Source: Runella aurantiaca (GTDB taxonomy: Bacteria; Bacteroidota; Bacteroidia; Cytophagales; Spirosomataceae). From it: a stretch of DNA of 64,000 nt. Under the pieces are notes generated by a model. It was given only the letters and a program-made list of their open reading frames with translations. It was not told the DNA's origin and ran no database searches. The DNA is taken from contig NZ_QPIW01000030.1 in assembly GCF_003339505.1 (NCBI RefSeq), positions 1 to 64,000 on the forward strand, written 5' to 3'. This document shows, piece after piece, positions 1-7,874 of the stretch. Each line of letters starts with the position of its first letter. The stretch's first letter is position 1. The position numbers and the translations under genes were made by a program.

Positions 1-29
1 TAGGTTTGTTAGCACAACTAAAATACGAA

Positions 30-76
30 AATCCCCGAATTATGCCAAATACGCGCATATTCGGGGATTATTTTTT
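30..76 (+). terminator. Rho-independent terminator
   Basis: An 11-bp perfect inverted repeat (AATCCCCGAAT at 30-40, ATTCGGGGATT at 59-69) is followed by A and six T on the plus strand. It fits a terminator for a plus-strand gene lying left of the window. It could also stop minus-strand transcripts from the receiver gene. Confidence 0.75.
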
Positions 77-168
77 GATGCAAAGTACTGATATTTAATA
101 TCTTAACCCTTTAAAGGGAAGCCTATTGTAGGCATCAAGAAGAATACACAATTTTACTTGAGACTTTT

Positions 169-528
169 TTAGCGGTTAATAAAGTCAATTACTGCTTTTA
201 AAACAGGCGTTGTAAACGGGGCTTTAAGGTAGGCCGTTTTACCTGCTTCGCTACTTGGGAGCAACAGCGTTTCGTCAGATGTACCCAACATAATTATAGA
301 AATTTCTTTATTCAGTTCACGGGCGGTTGAAAGAATCGTATTGCTCAATGAATCATTGGCAATAATGATGGTGGATTGAAGCATCAATATGGTCATGCGG
401 AGCGCCTCCTGAGGAGTGCCCGCCGCCCTGAAAACTTCATAACCAGCTTCTTTAATCATATTCTCAATTTGAGAAATATTCTCAAGCTTATCCTCAATTA
501 AAAGGATTTTACCATTCAAAGCACTCAT
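169..528 (-). CDS. Orphan response-regulator receiver domain, degenerate
   Basis: This 119-residue protein is a single CheY-like receiver domain with no output domain. The acidic pair is E12-D13 (LLIEDK), the conserved Thr lies in LGTS (T83), and the conserved Lys is K102 in LKAPF. At the end of strand 3, where a receiver normally has its phospho-acceptor Asp, the sequence reads IIIANDSLSN. The aligned position is therefore N58, with an Asp one residue later (D59). Phosphorylation may be altered or lost. No histidine kinase is adjacent and no operon partner is visible, so its role is unknown. Family assignment is fairly secure; activity is not. Confidence 0.75.
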   Translation of the reverse strand: MSALNGKILLIEDKLENISQIENMIKEAGYEVFRAAGTPQEALRMTILMLQSTIIIANDSLSNTILSTARELNKEISIIMLGTSDETLLLPSSEAGKTAYLKAPFTTPVLKAVIDFINR

Positions 529-833
529 AGATTAAGGGTAAAGTGTGTACTCAAAAGCAACCAAACAATGAATGTAAGTGTTTAACAATAATGTCTTGAA
601 TGCCTTTTTTAGGTTTGCTGATGATAAAACAATAAAGCATGTGTTAACCCCTTCTATGACATCAAGGTTGTTTCATTACGCTGAAGTATAGTGCAAGGTT
701 CTAATTTCGGCTCTAAAAATCAAATTTCAACCCCCTTAAACATACCAATGCTATCAAATAGTTATCAAACGGTATATAAAAATCAACGAATCGTATTTTC
801 ACCTCTTGATTCCTCCCTAAAATCCCCTATAAA
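529..833. other. Gene-free stretch between receiver gene and ssb terminator
   Basis: About 300 AT-rich bases. I see short direct repeats of TATCAAA near 750-770 but no convincing ORF, RNA or paired structure. Confidence 0.5.
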
Positions 834-866
834 AAAGCCTGCTTCCCATTGAAGAAAGCAGGCTTT
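834..866 (-). terminator. Terminator of ssb
   Basis: An 11-bp perfect inverted repeat (AAAGCCTGCTT 834-844, AAGCAGGCTTT 856-866) is followed on the minus strand by a T run (A run at 831-836 on plus). It lies 6 bp past the end of ssb. Confidence 0.85.
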
Positions 867-872
867 AAACGA

Positions 873-1193
873 CTAATTTTTTTCTATTTCCTCAATTTTA
901 TACACTTGAATTTCGGTGACGTAAATCATCTTATCTTTCTTGTTCTTGTACGTCCGGTAGTTAATCTTTCCTTCTACCGAAAGCAGCTTACCCTTGGCCG
1001 CCATCCGCTTACACACGTCTGCTACTTTGCCGAATGCCACGATGTTGTGCCAAGTGGTATTGGTCACTTCTTCATTGTTTTTATTGGTGTAGTTTTCGGT
1101 CGTTGCCATCGTAAAAGAGGCCAATTTGCCATTGTCGAAATCCCGTACAATCACTTCGTTCCCTACGTTGCCAATCAATGTTACCTTGTTCAT
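873..1193 (-). CDS. ssb: Single-stranded DNA-binding protein, short form
   Basis: This 106-residue protein is one OB-fold SSB domain that starts MNKVTLIGNVG, the usual SSB opening. It binds single-stranded DNA during replication, repair or recombination. It ends IEEIEKN and lacks the flexible linker and acidic DDxxF-type tip that recruits partner proteins in canonical SSBs. This suggests a secondary SSB or one with a restricted partner set. It is monocistronic, with its own terminator. The region upstream holds palindromic operator-like sites shared with mcrB. Family is secure; whether it is the main cellular SSB cannot be judged here. Confidence 0.9.
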   Translation of the reverse strand: MNKVTLIGNVGNEVIVRDFDNGKLASFTMATTENYTNKNNEEVTNTTWHNIVAFGKVADVCKRMAAKGKLLSVEGKINYRTYKNKKDKMIYVTEIQVYKIEEIEKN

Positions 1194-1321
1194 GTTCCTT
1201 ACAGTTTTGTGTTTATTGAATTTGTTCCCGCCAATGGTTTTACCCCGAATTGACGATACAAAGGTGGTGGATGGGCCAAAAACGATTCGGTTAGTACACG
1301 TTTCCAGTTGGATAAAAACAA

Positions 1322-1337
1322 TTGTAAGCGTTTACAA
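1322..1337. promoter_or_regulatory. LacI-type operator-like site 1
   Basis: TTGTAAGCGTTTACAA is a near-perfect palindrome around a central CG, and its core fits the catabolite-responsive-element pattern TGWNANCGNTNWCA. A related site, TTACAATCGTTTGCAA, lies at 1588-1603, so both match TTRYAANCGTTTRCAA. It is about 130 bp upstream of ssb. The binding protein is not known. Confidence 0.4.
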
Positions 1338-1443
1338 ACGAATAACACCTCCAGTCCGAAAAAGAGGCTGCATAAACGTAGCTTTCCCCACAGTCGAAGC
1401 CGAGGGTAGTTGCGTAAAACCCTCCCCTATCTACCGCGTGAGA

Positions 1444-1489
1444 GTGGTTTCTCAAAACCGCTCAGAGGTTGCTCACAACCTCGTTTTTT
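1444..1489 (+). repeat. Tandem CTCA-loop hairpins ending in a T run
   Basis: Two adjacent hairpins share the tetraloop CTCA: GTGGTTT/AAACCGC (1444-1461, one G-T pair) and GAGGTTG/CAACCTC (1465-1482, perfect 7-bp stem). G and six T follow at 1483-1489. The second hairpin has terminator form on the plus strand, yet no plus-strand gene precedes it. It may be a REP-like repeat, or the end of a small RNA or leader transcript. Confidence 0.5.
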
Positions 1490-1587
1490 GGTTAACTTTC
1501 AGCTTTACTTCCCCCATTCAAAACCTAGAAGCGCCAGCCATAAATTTTAAGACCGCCACCTTGCCTTTTGAAGAGCATAAATACCGC

Positions 1588-1619
1588 TTACAATCGTTTG
1601 CAAACGGATAGTATTTTTG
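1588..1619 (+). promoter_or_regulatory. Operator-like site 2 with -7 box, ahead of mcrB
   Basis: TTACAATCGTTTGCAA (1588-1603) is the second copy of the site at 1322. Its right part overlaps the perfect palindrome CGTTTGCAAACG (1595-1606). A Bacteroidota-type -7 element, TATTTTTG, follows at 1612-1619. A protein bound here would overlap a promoter about 80 bp upstream of the mcrB start. I could not place a good -33 element. Confidence 0.4.
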
Positions 1620-1696
1620 TACCTTGCAGGTATATGAATGTTGTGCTTCAGTGTAAAAGACCGACACTTAAAATGATAACTAAAAGTAAAAAATAA

Positions 1697-3415
1697 ATGA
1701 CCGAATACGATAAGTTTAAAAAACTTCTGGAATATTTTGTAGCCCATTTAGAATGGTGTGTTAATGAAGACCAAAATCACGTTGGATATATTACTTACAT
1801 TAAACCACTAATTGATACGAACACCTTCAAGTATACTGGTCAAGGTTACAGTGGTGATAATATTCAACAGCAGATTAAAGCTTGGTGTGATTATGAGAGC
1901 GGATTGATTCATATTAATATTCAACAAAACTTTGGAAGTTATAAGTCTACTAAATGTTATCTAAACTGGGATTGGACAGGGCTAAATGTTAATGCTAAAT
2001 GGACAAATGACCATATAGGGTCACTTTATCTTAATAAATATGATGAAGATACTGGTAATAACATCCTTGGATTTGAAAAGTCACTGAATGACTTAGGTTT
2101 GTTTGACAATAAGCCACCCAATAATAATTTGATTACATTATTTGACAGTTACAAATCCTTAATAATCGATTGGAACATAATGGAAGAATTTAAAAAAAAA
2201 CAGCATCTTGTAGATCTACTAAAAGATTCAAAAAACATCATCCTTACAGGTGCTCCTGGAACAGGTAAAACATTTTTAGCAAAACAAATTGCAAAGCAAA
2301 TGATTGGTGTAAAAACCGATGAAGAGTTAGAAGAAAGTGGACAATTTGATTTTGTGCAATTTCATCCATCCTACGATTATACAGACTTTGTTGAAGGACT
2401 TAGACCTACGCCACCAGATGAAAACGGAATAATTGGCTTTGAAATTAAGGACGGTATATTCAAATCATTTTGTGAAAAAGCATTGGAAAATTTAATAAAC
2501 TCAGAAAAAACACCTGATGAAATTCATAGCGAAAGTAATATAGAATCAATTTTAGATAACTTTTTAGCAGAGTCTATTGAGAATGGAAAAAAGTTTGATT
2601 ATAATGACAATTCCAATCAATTTGTTATTGTTCCTCATTCAAAAAAAGAGGAATGTTTTTATGCGAAAATATTGAATAATGAATCAATGGAGCGACAATT
2701 GGTTTTCAAAAAAGACGCAATAGAAGTATTTAAAAAAGCAGATGATATTAAGAAACCAACTGATATTCAGAAAGTATTTAATACTCGTTTTAAATATCAA
2801 TATACTTTTATCTTTTTGATATTAGAACAGTTAAGAGAAAAACTAAAGAACAAAGGTGAAGAAGCGAAAATAAAAATCAACAGAAAAAATTTCATATTTG
2901 TGATTGATGAAATCAATAGAGGTGAAATTTCAAAAATATTTGGGGAACTCTTCTTTTCTATTGACCCAAGCTACAGAGGAAAAAAAGGTAGTGTTAAAAC
3001 TCAATATTCAAATTTACACAATGATGATAAAGAGATTTTTTATGTACCCGAAAATGTTTACCTAATCGGCTCAATGAATGACATAGACCGAAGTGTTGAA
3101 AGCTTCGATTTTGCAATGCGAAGGCGTTTCACTTGGATTGAGATTACAGCAGAACAAAGTGCAGAAAACATGAATTTGTCACAACACATTAAAGAAAAAA
3201 TGTTGAATTTAAATAAGCAAATTTCAGAGACAGATGGTCTTAATCCATCTTACCACATTGGGGCAGCCTATTTTCTCGACTCAAGCGGTAATGCAAGACA
3301 GGATATTGACAATGTTTGGAATTTACGAATTGAACCACTCTTGAAAGAATATTTGAGGGGTATGTCTGACAGCACTGAGAAAATTGAACTTTTGAAAAAT
3401 GCCTTTACAGCCTAA
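1697..3415 (+). CDS. mcrB: McrB-like AAA+ GTPase subunit of a modification-dependent restriction enzyme
   Basis: This 572-residue protein is the motor subunit of a type IV McrBC system, which cuts modified foreign DNA. Residues 1-160 form a family-specific N-terminal region, likely the DNA-recognition part; what modification it reads cannot be told. The AAA+ core has Walker A GAPGTGKT (185-192), Walker B FVIDEINRGE (401-410), the McrB-type sensor MNDIDRS (460-466; MNTADRS is usual) and an arginine cluster RRR at 475-477. It overlaps mcrC by one base (TAATG at 3413-3417), so translation is probably coupled. Base composition is distinctly AT-rich compared with genes from 7.8 kb onward, in line with horizontal acquisition. 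Confidence 0.93.
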   Translation: MTEYDKFKKLLEYFVAHLEWCVNEDQNHVGYITYIKPLIDTNTFKYTGQGYSGDNIQQQIKAWCDYESGLIHINIQQNFGSYKSTKCYLNWDWTGLNVNAKWTNDHIGSLYLNKYDEDTGNNILGFEKSLNDLGLFDNKPPNNNLITLFDSYKSLIIDWNIMEEFKKKQHLVDLLKDSKNIILTGAPGTGKTFLAKQIAKQMIGVKTDEELEESGQFDFVQFHPSYDYTDFVEGLRPTPPDENGIIGFEIKDGIFKSFCEKALENLINSEKTPDEIHSESNIESILDNFLAESIENGKKFDYNDNSNQFVIVPHSKKEECFYAKILNNESMERQLVFKKDAIEVFKKADDIKKPTDIQKVFNTRFKYQYTFIFLILEQLREKLKNKGEEAKIKINRKNFIFVIDEINRGEISKIFGELFFSIDPSYRGKKGSVKTQYSNLHNDDKEIFYVPENVYLIGSMNDIDRSVESFDFAMRRRFTWIEITAEQSAENMNLSQHIKEKMLNLNKQISETDGLNPSYHIGAAYFLDSSGNARQDIDNVWNLRIEPLLKEYLRGMSDSTEKIELLKNAFTA

Positions 3416-4788
3416 TGAGAACAACCGATAACAATGGCGGAAAAAGTATTGATAAATTTGACAGTTTGAACATTGCGGATTTATCAGCAATAGCAAATAG
3501 AAACCTTTTGGATTTACAAAACGAGAATCCTGATTTGTTTGTTTTCCCTCATTCATTTGGAAAATATCAAGACCATGTAGAAAATCCTCATATTTTCTCT
3601 CTAGACAATGAAAACCTGACGACGTATAATTTAATGGGATTTATTGGACGAAATTCAACACAACTAACCATTTCATCTCGTTTTGCAAAAGATGAAAACA
3701 ACGACTATTTTTTGCATTACATGTTGCAAAAAGTCTTTTCGATAAACCTTTTAAAATTTGACCAAACACCGAATAAGGAAAACATTTGGGATTTTCTTCT
3801 TTACCTTTTTCCATACTATCTCAAAAAAGCGTATTCTCAAGGAATCTACAAAGCATACAAAAAGGAGGAATACAATGATACAAACGTTAAGGGAAGTATT
3901 GATGTTAAACGTCACATACTTAGAAACATCCCGTTTACAGGAAAAATAGCTTACACTACAAGAGAGCACAGCTATAATAATAATCTAACACAGCTAATTA
4001 GACATACAATTGAACACATCAGAACTCATCCTTATGGCGGTGGCGTACTAACAGGCGATAGTGAACTTAGAGATATTGTGAGTAAATTTATTTTTGTAAC
4101 TAATAAAACATACAATGGTAATTCAAGACAAAAAGTAATTACCGCTAATTTAAAACCAGTTACACATCCATATTTTATAGAATATTCAGCCTTACAAAAA
4201 ATCTGCTTAAAAATTCTGCGGCACGAGAAAATTACTTTTGGTAAAGAAAAAGATAAAGTCTACGGCTTGTTGTTTGACGGTGCTTGGCTTTGGGAAGAGT
4301 ATCTTAATACCATTCTAAAAGAAAACTTCATTCATCCAGAAAACAAAACAGGTAAACATAGACATTACCTATTTGAAAACAATATACAATCAATATTTCC
4401 TGATTTTATCAGCAAATTAGAACCAAAATCTGTCGGGGATGCAAAGTATATTCCACTTGACAGACAACAATCTTATTCAGAGAACTCCGAAAAAGCTACA
4501 AGCATATACTACAAGACCATTGCTTATATGTACAGGTTTAATTCAAAAAATGGTTTTTTAATCTTCCCAAGACAAGACACGAGTTTTTTTGAAACATACC
4601 GCATAAAAGAAACAGACGGAACACTAAAGAAAATTGGACTTGCAATTCCACAGACAACTGAAAACTTTAAAGATTATATAAAAACAATGAACTTTAATGA
4701 AGAAGAATTGAGACAACATTTAATGACAAACAAAACACCGAACTCACAACAGCAGTTTGGCGTAATGGCGGGTGACGTGGTAAATTGA
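3415..4788 (+). CDS. mcrC: McrC-like PD-(D/E)XK nuclease subunit
   Basis: This 457-residue protein is the nuclease partner of McrB and should assemble on the McrB ring to cleave DNA after translocation. The C-terminal nuclease core is visible: IFPD (D330) and GDAK (D342, K344) supply the D...(D/E)xK residues. The N-terminal ~180 residues match the McrB-binding part of the family, which is inference from position. The start is fixed by the TAATG overlap with mcrB. It is AT-rich like mcrB. The last residues are encoded just as base composition shifts to G+C-richer sequence, so the natural C-terminus may have been altered at a recombination joint. Confidence 0.9.
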   Translation: MRTTDNNGGKSIDKFDSLNIADLSAIANRNLLDLQNENPDLFVFPHSFGKYQDHVENPHIFSLDNENLTTYNLMGFIGRNSTQLTISSRFAKDENNDYFLHYMLQKVFSINLLKFDQTPNKENIWDFLLYLFPYYLKKAYSQGIYKAYKKEEYNDTNVKGSIDVKRHILRNIPFTGKIAYTTREHSYNNNLTQLIRHTIEHIRTHPYGGGVLTGDSELRDIVSKFIFVTNKTYNGNSRQKVITANLKPVTHPYFIEYSALQKICLKILRHEKITFGKEKDKVYGLLFDGAWLWEEYLNTILKENFIHPENKTGKHRHYLFENNIQSIFPDFISKLEPKSVGDAKYIPLDRQQSYSENSEKATSIYYKTIAYMYRFNSKNGFLIFPRQDTSFFETYRIKETDGTLKKIGLAIPQTTENFKDYIKTMNFNEEELRQHLMTNKTPNSQQQFGVMAGDVVN

Positions 4789-4999
4789 ACAATAGTTTTT
4801 CAAATCAACATTTGTGCTTGGTTGACAGTAAAGTGCTCCGAATGCCGCCACTACGCAAAGCCGCGAAACCGCTGGGCGAAAATTGAATAAAAAACCGAAA
4901 GGGGAAGCTTCGTTTACAATTCAAAACGGCTTTGTTGCATGGTTCGCGTGAGATAGAGAGGAAATGCGGTGACGGTGTCAAATATCAACATTTAAAAAC
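4789..4999. other. G+C-richer spacer between AT-rich accessory genes
   Basis: This 211-bp spacer is visibly richer in G+C than mcrBC and the beta-lactamase on either side. Its ends carry similar words (TCAAATCAACATTTG near 4799-4813 and TCAAATATCAACATTT near 4978-4993), so it is bounded by an imperfect direct repeat. I tried integron attC core motifs and they do not fit. No ORF or terminator is evident. Confidence 0.4.
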
Positions 5000-5923
5000 A
5001 TGACAAGAATACTTCAATCGGTTAGTGTAATATTTTTATTATTACTTTTTTTTACAAACTGTCAGACCTCAAAAAGTTCGACGGATGCTCTTAGGAGCAA
5101 CATTCAGCAAATCGTATCAAGCAAGAATGCAGTTGTTGGTGTTTCAATTATCGGGAACAATGGTAAAGACACCATGTCTCTACACGGAGATAGGCATTTC
5201 CCGATGCAAAGCGTATTCAAATTCCATATTGCCCTTGCCGTTTTATCAGAAGTTGACAAAGGAAAACTATCCTTAGACCAGAAAATAGAGATAGGGAAAG
5301 ATGAACTTTTACCCAAGGATTTTTGGAGTCCACTCAGAGACGAAAACCCCAACGGTGGAGTTTTTACCATTGAAAGATTAATTCAATATTCGGTTTCAAA
5401 TAGTGACAATACCGCTTGCGATGTTTTAATAAGGCTTATCGGAACGCCTAAAACGGTGGAAGAATATTTCAAAAAAAACAACATTCAGGACATACAAATC
5501 ACCTACAATGAAGAAGAAATGCAATCAAAGTGGGAAAATATGTTTGAGAACTGGACAACCCCTAAGGCGGCAAGTGAGACGCTCAAAATGTTTTATGAAA
5601 ATAAGAATAACTTATTATCAAAAAGCAGTTATGATTTCTTTTGGAAAACCAATATAGAAACAACGACTGGAGAAAAAAGAATTAAAGGGCAATTACCTAT
5701 AGGAACAATTGTCGCTCATAAAACAGGTTGGTCTGGAACAAATAAAGTAACAGGTATTACGGCTGCCGTTAACAATATAGGCATTGTTTTTTTACCAAAT
5801 GGTGAATACTTTATTATCAGCGTTTTTGTGAGCGAATCAAAAGAAAATTTCGACACAAACGAGAAAATTATAGCCGACATCGCAAAAGCAACTTATGACT
5901 TTTATACGGCAAATACTAAATAA
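5000..5923 (+). CDS. Class A (subgroup A2, PER/VEB/CME-like) beta-lactamase lipoprotein
   Basis: This 307-residue enzyme should open the beta-lactam ring through an acyl-serine intermediate in the periplasm. A lipoprotein signal ends at FTNC (C21). Active-site motifs are S71-V-F-K74, SDN at 135-137, YNEEEM with E171 as likely general base, and KTG at 241-243. The NEEEM...NWTTPKAASETL and ETTTGxxRxKGxLPxGTxVAHKTG blocks are characteristic of the A2 group that includes PER, VEB and CME. The residue after KTG is W244, where Thr or Ser is usual in this group; this could narrow or change substrate range. It sits alone between McrBC and a DUF1016 nuclease in the AT-rich island, so it looks acquired. 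Substrate profile is unknown. Confidence 0.92.
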   Translation: MTRILQSVSVIFLLLLFFTNCQTSKSSTDALRSNIQQIVSSKNAVVGVSIIGNNGKDTMSLHGDRHFPMQSVFKFHIALAVLSEVDKGKLSLDQKIEIGKDELLPKDFWSPLRDENPNGGVFTIERLIQYSVSNSDNTACDVLIRLIGTPKTVEEYFKKNNIQDIQITYNEEEMQSKWENMFENWTTPKAASETLKMFYENKNNLLSKSSYDFFWKTNIETTTGEKRIKGQLPIGTIVAHKTGWSGTNKVTGITAAVNNIGIVFLPNGEYFIISVFVSESKENFDTNEKIIADIAKATYDFYTANTK

Positions 5924-6208
5924 AAAACTGCTAAGCCCTTTATTTAATTGTATTTGCTTATATTTCTTGGGCCATAAGCGTAGTTTACGAAAAAAGTACA
6001 AAGAATTATTTCAAGGCATTGGTCGCTTACCTTCTTGGCATGATTAGTTTTTAATTGACAACAACAATTCTAGCCGTTCTTTATGACTTCGCTATGAAAA
6101 AGTAAGAAAAACACTGTTAATGCTAGAGTAACCCAAAGAATAACAATAACTTAATTACAATTACACTCAAAGACAATCATTTTTAAATTTGTAGCTTGTT
6201 GAAATACT

Positions 6209-7192
6209 ATGGACAAACGGTTTACGGACATAATTCAACTTATTAAACAATCTAGGATTAATGCGATAAAAGCCGTAAACGCCCAATTGATTAACCTTTA
6301 TTGGAATATTGGAGAATACATCAGTAAAAAAATTGAACGATCTGACTGGGGCGACTCTGTGGTGGCAGAATTAGCTAAGTATATTCAACAAAACGAACCC
6401 GAAATAAAAGGATTCTCCGATAAGAATATTTGGAGAATGAAACAGTTTTACGAGACTTACAAGGACTCCCCAAAACTCTCAACAGTGTTGAGAGAAATTA
6501 GTTGGTCACATAACTTGGCGATATTTTCAAGGTGCAAAACTATCGAAGAAAGGGAGTTTTATCTAAAACTTGCCAAACAAGAAAATTATAGTTTTAGAGA
6601 ACTAGACCGTCAAATATCCGCAAGCCTTTTCGAGCGGACAATAATTGGTAACACAAAACTCTCAACAGCGTTGAGAGAAACTAGTCAAGACACTACAAAT
6701 ACATTTAAAGATAGCTATGTTTTTGAATTTCTGAATTTATCTGAGCCATATAGCGAAAGTGATTTGCAACGTGGACTTGTTAGACAGATGAGAAATTTCA
6801 TTCTCGAACTTGGCAAAGATTTTCTGTTTATTGGAGAAGAATACAAATTACAAGTCGGCAACAGCGATTTTTATATTGACTTGCTTTTCTATCACCGTGG
6901 CCTACAATGCTTGGTCGCTTTTGAACTCAAGGCAGACAAGTTTAAGCCCGAACATTTAGGGCAGCTCAACTTCTATTTAGAAGCATTAGACCGTGACGTG
7001 AAGAAACCCAATGAAAATCTCAGTATCGGAGTGTTGTTGTGCAAAGACAAAGACAGCGAAGTTGTGGAATATGCTCTAAGCAGAAGCCTATCACCAACAA
7101 TGGTTTCAGAATACAAAACACAACTACCTGACAAGAAGATTTTACAACAGAAATTACACGAACTATTTGACAATGAAAGCGATAACAAATAG
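6209..7192 (+). CDS. DUF1016/YhcG-like PD-(D/E)XK nuclease
   Basis: This 327-residue protein has the DUF1016 arrangement: an N-terminal helical/winged-helix part (about 1-175) and a C-terminal PD-(D/E)XK nuclease domain. Key residues seen are E209/E210, D224 in DFYIDLLFYHR, E239-L-K241 in AFELKAD, and Q252. Such proteins occur in defence islands and near restriction systems; the target is not settled. The first half contains two near-identical peptides, KLSTVLREIS (89-98) and KLSTALRETS (150-159), encoded by a 32-bp palindromic repeat in the same frame. It is AT-rich, like the preceding island genes. The start ATG is the first in frame. Confidence 0.88.
   Translation: MDKRFTDIIQLIKQSRINAIKAVNAQLINLYWNIGEYISKKIERSDWGDSVVAELAKYIQQNEPEIKGFSDKNIWRMKQFYETYKDSPKLSTVLREISWSHNLAIFSRCKTIEEREFYLKLAKQENYSFRELDRQISASLFERTIIGNTKLSTALRETSQDTTNTFKDSYVFEFLNLSEPYSESDLQRGLVRQMRNFILELGKDFLFIGEEYKLQVGNSDFYIDLLFYHRGLQCLVAFELKADKFKPEHLGQLNFYLEALDRDVKKPNENLSIGVLLCKDKDSEVVEYALSRSLSPTMVSEYKTQLPDKKILQQKLHELFDNESDNK
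6471..6502 (+). repeat. Intragenic palindromic repeat, copy 1
   Basis: A 32-bp unit centred on the palindrome CTCTCAACA-G-TGTTGAGAG (6476-6494), lying inside the DUF1016 gene. It is matched at 30 of 32 positions by copy 2 at 6654-6685. Confidence 0.85.
6654..6685 (+). repeat. Intragenic palindromic repeat, copy 2
   Basis: A second copy, 183 bp (61 codons) after the first and in the same frame. The two differences are T-to-C changes, one in the hairpin centre (CTCTCAAC-AGC-GTTGAGAG, 6659-6677) and one in the flank. Confidence 0.85.
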
Positions 7193-7375
7193 ACCAAGCG
7201 CAAACCTTTGAACAATTTAAGCATTAAAAGGTAGACTCAACATAATATATGATACCCGATTTTCAAACAATTATGCTTCCGTGAACCAAAATCCGTGGTA
7301 AAATCGAGCCAATAGACTACTGAAGTACTAGGGATAAATTCAGTTTTCAAAAATTATTACTGAACAACCAGAAAA

Positions 7376-7726
7376 ATGAGAGAATGCTTAGAATGTGGCG
7401 AAAAAATCATCGGTCGGTCTGACAAGAAATTTTGCTCAGACATGTGCCGCAACGCCTACAATAACAAATTAAATTCTGACTCCAACAATTTTGTCCGAAA
7501 CGTCAACAATACGCTTCGCAAAAATCGTCGGATTCTGGAAGAAGCCTGCAAAGACGACAAGGCCAAAATTTCCAAAGCCTCCCTCCTACGCGAAGGCTTT
7601 GACTTTGGTTTTTTCACCAATACCCGCACCACCCAAAAAGGTGCTACCTACTACTTTGTGTACGAATTCGGGTATTTAGCCCTCGAAAATGACCTGTTTT
7701 TGGTAGTCAAAGACCGCAAGCCCTGA
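7376..7726 (+). CDS. Small zinc-ribbon protein
   Basis: This 116-residue protein begins with a likely zinc-binding knuckle: C4-x2-C7 and C20-x3-C24, similar to the zinc ribbons of DUF2116-type proteins. A basic stretch follows (about 40-55), then a C-terminal part rich in aromatics (GFFTNT, YYFVYEFGY). No enzymatic motif is visible. It may bind nucleic acid or a protein partner. It stands alone, at the edge where the AT-rich island gives way to more G+C-rich genes. Confidence 0.7.
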   Translation: MRECLECGEKIIGRSDKKFCSDMCRNAYNNKLNSDSNNFVRNVNNTLRKNRRILEEACKDDKAKISKASLLREGFDFGFFTNTRTTQKGATYYFVYEFGYLALENDLFLVVKDRKP

Positions 7727-7874
7727 CAAACGTTTTTCGTGGGTTTTGGTCAGGCATTCAACTGCTGAATTCTACGCTTCAGCATTCATTTATTCCATAT
7801 CAGCCTTCTATATTTTTCAGTGCCAGTGGTGCCGTTAATTTTTGCAGGGAAATACCGCTTTTGGAAGCACTGCC

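Noticed and set aside
849-1253. 134-codon plus-strand frame across ssb
   Set aside because: It is antisense to a clear SSB gene and encodes no recognisable protein.
4789-4999. Possible integron attC site between mcrC and the beta-lactamase
   Set aside because: The core sites do not fit the GTTRRRY/RYYYAAC pattern and no integrase is present.
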